From the NCBI GenBank assembly GCA_015227615.1, contig JAALGZ010000029.1:124001-188000 (forward strand): a stretch of 64,000 bases of DNA, read 5' to 3'. The position numbers and the translations under genes were made by a program. Source of the DNA: Labyrinthula sp. Ha. Its lineage: Eukaryota; Sar; Bigyra; Labyrinthulida; Labyrinthulaceae. Within the stretch, counting starts at the first letter, position 1. Each line of letters opens with the position of its first letter. The notes below the pieces were generated by a model. It saw nothing but the letters and a program-made list of their open reading frames with translations, ran no database searches and was not told the origin of the DNA. Below, one piece after another: positions 56,951 to 64,000 of the stretch.

Positions 56951-58402
56951 CTATTCCTCGTTTACAACGAAATATCCTGGTTCAGGAGATGGCTCAATAA
57001 CCCTTGAACTAATAACTCCTTCTAAAAGTCCTATTTGCTTCTGTATCTCATCAACGACGGCCGAGTCGGGCATGTGTTCGAGGTCAACTGCATTGTACGC
57101 GATATCGTTTCTACTTGTATTTATATGCTGCGCGATATTCAATCCGAGACTACCAAGAGTCGTTGTGATCAAACCTAGCATACCTGGTACATTCTTATTC
57201 ACAATACAAAGTCTTGCTTGCCCAGGTTTTGTCGCAGGAAGCTCCACAGTCGGAAAATTCACACTATTTCTAATGCTTCCAGTCTCAACAAAGTCCATAA
57301 CCTGACTTGCGGCCATTTGTGCAGAATTGCTCTCTGCCTCGACAGTAGAAGCCCCTAGATGAGGCAAAATTGTAACATTTTCACAGTCATACAGCTTCTT
57401 GTCTGGAAAGTCTGAAATATATTTTCCCTTTAACTGGCCATTGTCAAAAAGAGCTCTCAATGCAACACTATCAACAAGTTCTCCTCTTGCAAAATTCACA
57501 ATACTAGCGTTAGGATTGCTGTCCGCTAGAAGCCCAAGCAGATTCTCATCCAACAGGTGATGTGTCTCTTTCATGTAAGGAACATGGATTGTAACATAGT
57601 CAACATCTCCTACAAGTTCTTCCAAGGTAGTTGCTCTCTTTAGCACCTGTCCAGGAAGTCTCCATGCAGCTTCTACGTCAATGGTAGGATCATACCCAAC
57701 AACTTCCATGCCGAGCGCAATTGCGGTGTCTGCCACAGCTGCCCCGATATGTCCAAGTCCAATAACTCCAAGTTTCTTACCTTGCAGTTCAACACCACCA
57801 AACATTTTCTTATCAGTTTCAACTTTTTTCTTTAGATCAGCATCTGGAGAAGAAAGATATTCCTCGTGAAGGGATTTCGTGTGTTGAATTCCTTGAACAA
57901 TACCTCTTGATGCTAGAAAAAGCGCACAGATTGCGAGCTCTTTCACCGCGTTGGCATTTGCCCCTGGAGAGTTAAAAACAGGGATTCCACGAGCAGAAAG
58001 TCCAGTTACATCAACGTTGTTGACTCCAGCACCGCAGCGTGCAACCGCTCGAACGGTGGAAGGAACATCAGCAGAGGAAAGTTTGAAACTTCTCAGAAGA
58101 ATTGCGTGAACATCTTCCTCAGTTTTCCCATCATCAAGTTTCTCAATAGAATACTTACCTTTTGGAAAGGCATCAAGACCTTGCTGTGAAATAGCGTTGA
58201 AAGTTCCAATGTTAAATTTATTTGCCAGCTCTTCGGAGGAACTGGAAGCCAAGGATAATTCTTCTTCTTGTTTTTGACGTCTTTCTGCTTGTTCAAGTAG
58301 GGACTTTAGTTTTGTAATTTCATCTGCGGAAGATGAAAATGGTCTTGCTACAAGTGTTCTTGTATTGAGTTTGGAAAGCAATGTTCGGCGAAAACTTAAC
58401 AT
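56951..58402 (-). CDS. D-3-phosphoglycerate dehydrogenase
   Basis: A 483-residue enzyme, intronless, first step of the phosphorylated serine pathway (3-phosphoglycerate to 3-phosphohydroxypyruvate with NAD). The first 25 residues (MLSFRRTLLSKLNTRTLVAR) are basic and hydroxylated with no acidic residue, like a mitochondrial or plastid leader; this is inference. The NAD site GLGHIG is at 215-220, substrate/catalytic Arg306 in NFARGELVD, and His348 in ILPHLGAS. The usual Glu of the relay (in DVFxxEP of E. coli SerA) is not obvious: the segment reads ISDFPDKKLYD, as in a shorter PGDH subgroup. A C-terminal ACT domain (about 397-470, VNKNVPGMLGLITTTLGSLG) suggests feedback control by serine or another amino acid. 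Confidence 0.94.
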   Translation of the reverse strand: MLSFRRTLLSKLNTRTLVARPFSSSADEITKLKSLLEQAERRQKQEEELSLASSSSEELANKFNIGTFNAISQQGLDAFPKGKYSIEKLDDGKTEEDVHAILLRSFKLSSADVPSTVRAVARCGAGVNNVDVTGLSARGIPVFNSPGANANAVKELAICALFLASRGIVQGIQHTKSLHEEYLSSPDADLKKKVETDKKMFGGVELQGKKLGVIGLGHIGAAVADTAIALGMEVVGYDPTIDVEAAWRLPGQVLKRATTLEELVGDVDYVTIHVPYMKETHHLLDENLLGLLADSNPNASIVNFARGELVDSVALRALFDNGQLKGKYISDFPDKKLYDCENVTILPHLGASTVEAESNSAQMAASQVMDFVETGSIRNSVNFPTVELPATKPGQARLCIVNKNVPGMLGLITTTLGSLGLNIAQHINTSRNDIAYNAVDLEHMPDSAVVDEIQKQIGLLEGVISSRVIEPSPEPGYFVVNEE

Positions 58403-61400
58403 GATTCGTGGTTATACTTTTTTGATTTGGTTTAGATTTCTAGGCACGTATGATGATTGGATGAATGAATTTATTTAACCAATGAAATTGATATGGTGGA
58501 ATTACGCACACTATGCTTGAGATTGGTATTTTTGGGGACATGTCCAATGCCTTCCAATAAGAATATACGCCATATGACGAATATAATGCGAAACTTGTAT
58601 AAAAGACAAACATAATAGGATATTACTCTAGCTAAAAGGCACAAAGTTATTCGGTTCTAGCTCAGAGTTTGAGTCTTTAGGAGACATCGGAGTTACCTGG
58701 AGCTCTTAGTGAATAGGTAGAACCGTCAACCTGTAGCAACGAAGGAGAGATATGGTTGCGAGGAACGGAATATGTTATTTAGTCGTACTTACGGAGAAAA
58801 TGAATGAAAACCAGAGCAGACAGCTATTCTTGTATTTTACTATAGCAATTATAGATATTGCCACTTCTTACTAAAAAATACTGAAGTACAAGTTATCAAT
58901 AAATACTTTTCTCGTTATTATGAACTAGCACCCTTAGTTTCAGTATCTAAAGAGAACTTGTTACCCTCCATGTGCCTACTAGTCAAACCTTTCCCTGGTA
59001 AGAAGCTCTGGCTCAACTATTCATATCATCTACCTGATGAATGAGTAAACACAGATCAAAATTAAAAAGTAATCCAAAGACTGTGGACCCGATGACTATA
59101 TATATTTAAACATCGAATTTGGTTTTCGGAAACGTTAAGAACTGTTAAAACATGTTGGGTTCCTTTGAAACAAGTGTCCAGATCAAGTATTAGAATAAAA
59201 GTCAATCAATTTTATGAACCAATGCTTACAGTATGGATACATACAAGAAGCGATTTTATAGTAAGTTTCCAGAAAAGAATAGGCGCTGCTAGTTACCTTT
59301 GTTGCAGTAAAACTATAGCTTTAGTCATATAAGGTTTTGTTCTGGGTAATTGTTGTCCTGACGCGATGTAATGAGGTACATAAAGCTATGTATGCACTAA
59401 TGCCTTGTTCATGTCAAGAAAAAGTGTTTTTATCCCCAACAGCGGTGAAAGTACTAATTAAGCCTTCGCATTAAATATTTGATTGTATTCTGTGCAGGAG
59501 CTTAATCTTCAAATAATTGTAACAGCAATCTTGGATACTATTTTGAAAGTGGACGATATAATTCATTCCCCTTTTGAAGCGCATTGATATCCAAATCCAT
59601 GTAGTATCTAGTGTTTATGGTGGTCTATTTTATGGAAATAAATTGCTGCATAGGTTTCACAAGACTGTCCTATGAAGTCATGATCAGAAAAGTCAAATTA
59701 GATCCTGTTGTTTCAGTTGTCGATATCTCATGTATTAGTAATACTCTTAAAGTTTCTTCATCAATAGAATCTTCTCGAAAAAACATCTATATAGCCCCCG
59801 TGTAAGTTGCATCTTGTTCAGCTTCTTGGATATATGGAAACCAACTAAGCCACCAACCATAAAACTAGAAATAAAAGACATTAAGATTAATATCAAACAT
59901 CTACCTAGCAACTCTATGTATATATTTTATCCAACCTCAAGCCAAAATCTACCACAGGGAGTAACCACCCAGTCTTTTTCTGAACGCAAACACGGAACAA
60001 GATACCGATCAAATAAGTGCAACATAAGTATTTTCAAATTTCTGTGGTATCTATTCAAATACTCCTGAGGATCATCATACTTCCTAGGAATCCATATATG
60101 GAGCGAGGTTTACCTCTCGCTAACATGCACGATGACTAAATGGATCCGGTTACACCATAGGTGTTATTTTGGCTTTCTCGAATTTCTTAGGTATAAATTT
60201 AGGGTAATCACGAGATATTCCTTAATAAAATAGTAAACATCCAGCAAATTGAAGTATCCCAGCTTACATAGATGATTTGTATTCTTGTATAACTTAACAG
60301 GTGTCAATCTCCAAAAATAATTTTGAAGAATACTTTACAATAATTTGACTTAGATTTATATAGCTAATACAGAAAAAGAAACTGAAATTCTATCTGATTT
60401 CATTCTAAGTTACCCCAAAGTAGCTTAGATAAGGCCAAGGTTCAAGTTTATGACATCTTCTGCAGTAAATTTTAGTCTTGGTTATACTAAAGACGACTTT
60501 AGAGTCAAGTTTAATGAACTCAAACATCTGTACTCGTGTTGAACAGGGAATTTGTGTGAATATCGTGGTGCAATGTGGAATATCAAGTTAAAGTTACCCA
60601 TACTATGAGGTTATAATGATTTTTTAGATTGATTCATTTTTGGGTAGGGTTCATCCAAGAATATGGTATATTTTAGAGTAGTATGTTTTTGAGTATTTTG
60701 AGATCATGGGAGCAAGGATCATGGATAAGAAGATTTTACAGGATATTTAAATCCTAAAGTAACTTGCTTCTACATGTAAACCCCTCTTTCCCGGCTGACA
60801 AGAATTTTTGGAGTGGTAGAAGTGTATTAGTTGAGGTATTACCCGAATTTATGCTGAGAAACAGTATTTCACGACAATATTGAGTTTTCTTAATACTGAA
60901 AAATTATGAAAAACAGAGTTAAAGGTTAAAGATCTTATTATTATCTAAATATAAATCAAGCAGATATATCAAACATTGCACAACAAAAAGCTTCGGAATT
61001 CCAACTAACTCGAAGATAGTTTCATTAAAAGTTTTGGTATCAATATAAGACTCATATGCCACAACTTGCAAATTCCCTAATTTGAAAATTAAATCTTTCT
61101 CTGTATTTATCTCAATATAAAGTGTCTGAAACTTAAGTTTAAGATCGATTCTCAAAAAAAGCAAGTGTGGTACTTTAATATTTACGATTACTATCTATTA
61201 GAGAGATAACAATTAATTTGAACTAGAATCAAGAAAAGATAGTTTGATTCACCCGAAGTAAGCAACAATGGTTCCTCAGAAGTCTTATCAGGGCAATAAT
61301 AATATAAATTATGTCAATTTCTATTGATGTTTCTCATTCTGGACAAAGAATTATAGTGTCTGCAAGCTCTAAGTTTGATAAGCATTGAACGAGCTTTCTT

Positions 61401-63819
61401 TCTCTATTCCGAAATGAAACCAAATGCGACTGGTATATTACTCTAAATTGCTTAATATACATCTGTTATTCTCTAAAGAAAAGGCTATATATATGATCTC
61501 TCACTGATATCCAGTAGTGTAAAATATTTTTGCATAGACACAAATGCTTGAGATTCTAAAGATCAAATACTTTAAAATTACAGTCATTGTCCATATTGCG
61601 AAATAACTCAAGGGTTCTATAAGAGATATTTAACTTTTCAAGAGATTATAGATAGTGTTTAAAACATTTATTTTCAGTCTTAATATTGTGATATTTCATT
61701 GTTTAGATGGTATTTTGTTTCTTTATTCCCATATCTCTTCTATAAATGTGTGGTTTATTCCATTTGTGAAAGTAACTGTTCTTAGAGACCATCTTCGGAC
61801 AAGGCGTGAAGTATTGTATCTAACATTGTGTAATAATTAAAATTGATTTGAACTAATAGTATCGTACGTCATTCTTGGTACAACCATTGTGATTTTATAT
61901 TTAACATATATAATGGTATTTAGCTTTTATATCTTCCTCTGTTGCATTAAATCCAGATATAGTTAATTTATGTACTCACATATTATAGATCATAGTATTA
62001 CATGGTTAGCATTCGACAAAAAAATTTTTTCACGAATTTGTTTTCAGCCAAAAAGAATGACTGATACAAAAAATGATACTTATACCGCTAAATTTATTAT
62101 TCACTTAACTATTACCTATACCATATTTCATATTCTGGGAACGCTTTATGATGGAAGGATCTAAAAGAGTTCTTACTAACGATTAGAATTTAGCATATAT
62201 AGAATAATAACACATCTTTCAGGCTACTTACCCTAATCTTTAACACAATTTCTTACCGGAAATTAATATTAGGAAATTAGTTACATTGTTTTGTCTTCGC
62301 GTTCATAAATTTTGATATATTTGTAAATATCATCTGGTGAGGTTTAACATGGGCTCTTGTATTTTCTACAATACTTTACCGATCAAAATCTTAATCTGTG
62401 CAAGTAGCATTCAACTGAAATAATTTGATGTTTTGGTAGGATCTGGTGATCCAGTGCCTTTAGGGCGACTATTATTAGCCAAGAAATTAGAATATTCAGT
62501 TATTTGGATGTATAAACTCTAGGGGAGATAATAGATAAGTATAGTTGGAACAAAAGTAGAAAAAAATGTCATTTTGCTATGGTTCAAGAATTTAGTGCAT
62601 AATTTGAGATAAAATTTAACAAGGAATTTAATAACTACGGAAAAAAATTTTTATTAATCTGAGAACGAAAATAAAGTTATCATGAACCAGAGGTAATGCG
62701 GAGTTTTGAAGGCATTACGGCACGGTTACCTTAAGAGTATGAAATTTTATTAGATAAACCAGTAGTTGGAAACATGCAGGGATGCAGATTATCAATTATT
62801 TTCGCTTGGTTGTAGCTTCTGTAAAAAGTGAAAGATTTTTTCAGTGTATTTCGGGAGTAGTTAGTTCTTAGGAAGTAATATCCACTTAATCATGACTAAT
62901 AAAGAGGTCTAATCCATAATCTAGCTGATGAAAAGGTACAGATTCCATCTATATGATCTATCAAAACCAATTGAAATGTTTATAAACCATAACGATCTAG
63001 TATACCCGATAGTTCTAAAGGAAACTATTAAGATAATTATACACCTGTGAGCTCAGCGGTGATTATTAATCATATATGAGCTTCACATGATATTAATCTA
63101 TATTCTAGCTCTGTTAAGTATGTGGCAGATATGTCAACTAGGTAAAACATCCGAAAATAACAGAAAAATATTGGAAAGTATTACCTCGCAAATGGGATCA
63201 ATGCAAAAAAGATAAAAGATTTTGTCAACTCTTGGAAGAATAATTGATAATAAATAGCAGAGTTCTCTGTTGAATAGTGGTATTTGGACCATTTGTCTCA
63301 GCAATAAGAAATTTGCTTCTGAAGTGATAGTAGGGGGGGGGATGTTGAAAATCCCCGGGAAACAGGGAGTGAGGATAACAAATGTACAGCTGGTAGAGTA
63401 TATTTAAAGAAAAACGTGTTGAGACAATTTTGTGCTGTAACAAACTGCGAAAATTCTGTCACTTTTATGGGTAGTCATTGAAATACAATATAAAAAATCT
63501 GATATGTTCAATCATTAAGAAAATGTTATTATAATAGCCCACAAGTAGAGTTATGGTTAAGAGTTAAATTAGACAAAATATTTGGAAGCCCGAAGAGAAC
63601 AACTGGTTCTAAAAAAGCTTTAACCTAATTTACAAATCATTTCTTTGTCCCATATACATTCAGCGCGAGATAAGCTTATTCTATCAAAGTCTCGTTTCGG
63701 AAGACTAATCTTATTCCTACCTTAGTTCATTTGCTCTAAACACACCTGAGAAATATTTTTCTCACTTTTTGTGTTATTTTTTTTAGAAAAGTGATCATAT
63801 TTGTCTTATCTTCCAGCTT
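58403..63819. other. Gene-free stretch with one repeat copy
   Basis: About 5.4 kb. The first 200 bp should hold the PGDH promoter. One copy of the diverged repeat lies at 60640-60930. A run of nine G is near 63333-63341. Open frames such as 60919-61164 (minus) and 59814-60068 (plus) show nothing recognisable. Confidence 0.45.
60640..60930. repeat. Diverged interspersed repeat, copy 2
   Basis: Same orientation as 42440-42735; shared ordered phrases include aacttgcttcta, the pyrimidine run before ccgg, gaggtattac and acagagttaaaggtt. Similarity stops right after aaaggtt in both copies, which may mark an element end. Confidence 0.5.
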
Positions 63820-64000
63820 CTATTCGCCCATGCTTTGATCTTGTTGTAACTGCTGGTTATTGTTCTCCAACTCCTGAATGTCACACCGGTAGTGTATTGC
63901 GTTTCTTCCAGAAGCAACTTTGTTTACTGCCTTTATTTTTAAACTTTGCAGGCTTGCAACAGAACTCAACTTATTTCTTACTTTCATTACTTTTCTTAGC
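63820..64000 (-). CDS. Probable 3' end of an unknown gene, cut by the window edge
   Basis: An open minus-strand frame runs from the window edge to a TAG at 63822-63820, at least 59 codons. The protein ends with a basic stretch (VMKVRNKLSSVASLQSLKIK) and a glutamine/asparagine-rich, coiled-coil-like tail (DIQELENNNQQLQQDQ). Base composition rises to the GC level of the other coding regions here. Not recognised; the true start lies outside the window. A chance open frame is possible. Confidence 0.35.
   Translation of the reverse strand, partial: LRKVMKVRNKLSSVASLQSLKIKAVNKVASGRNAIHYRCDIQELENNNQQLQQDQSMGE

Overview
The window is a piece of nuclear DNA from an AT-rich, single-celled eukaryote. 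The evidence is the set of eukaryote-only proteins (kinesin-5, RPB4, ribosomal protein uS17/RPS11, prefoldin 3, a UBE2G2-type E2, a CWF19L1-like protein, a Sec14-like protein), spliceosomal introns, and a Ty1/copia fossil. Several proteins (a DEP-domain/flavoprotein fusion, a PGDH with a leader-like N terminus, an MFS carrier with a large luminal loop) remind me of stramenopile or other SAR protists, but this is an impression, not a placement. The standard code fits: no coding frame contains an internal stop and all three stop codons are used.

The most striking property is intron size. Every intron I can place with confidence is 28 to 31 bp (six cases in four classes of junction: kinesin-5, Sec14-like x2, MCR1-like reductase, RPS11, RPB4). 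Each is proved by continuity of a conserved protein across the junction, except the two in the Sec14-like gene, which rest on frame continuity. About half of the intact genes have no intron.

Layout: (1) 67-2316 MFS transporter, minus; 2.3-8.8 kb nothing recognisable. (2) 8769-10387 Sec14-like gene with two previously easy-to-miss 5' exons and 10967-14642 kinesin-5, both minus; then 14.6-19.5 kb without genes. (3) A tight island at 19.5-24.35 kb: DEP-flavoprotein reductase, monoacylglycerol-lipase-like hydrolase, UBE2G2-like E2 and an NADH-cytochrome b5 reductase, with gaps of 48-370 bp. (4) 25.0-29.74 kb a broken Ty1/copia element on the minus strand with about 93-bp LTRs. (5) 29.9-40.6 kb two same-strand copies of a GFO/IDH/MocA oxidoreductase 8.4 kb apart; the upstream copy is intact, the downstream one has lost its start codon, yet about 1 kb of the two is almost identical, which points to gene conversion. 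Between them lies a full-length decayed actin-family gene. (6) 40.6-49.7 kb gene desert with diverged repeats. (7) A second island at 49.7-52.9 kb: RPS11 and RPB4 diverge from a 128-bp promoter, followed by CWF19L1-like. (8) 53-56.3 kb repeats and a possible decayed or intron-rich gene. (9) 56.3-58.4 kb prefoldin 3 and phosphoglycerate dehydrogenase, convergent with 21 bp between them. (10) 58.4-63.8 kb desert; a probable gene end runs off the right edge on the minus strand.

The genes are housekeeping genes of unrelated pathways (transcription, translation, splicing-related debranching, folding, ERAD-type ubiquitination, mitosis, serine synthesis, lipid and redox metabolism). I see no operon-like pathway cluster, no CRISPR, no rRNA or tRNA gene. 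All coordinates and comparisons were worked out by eye from the sequence.
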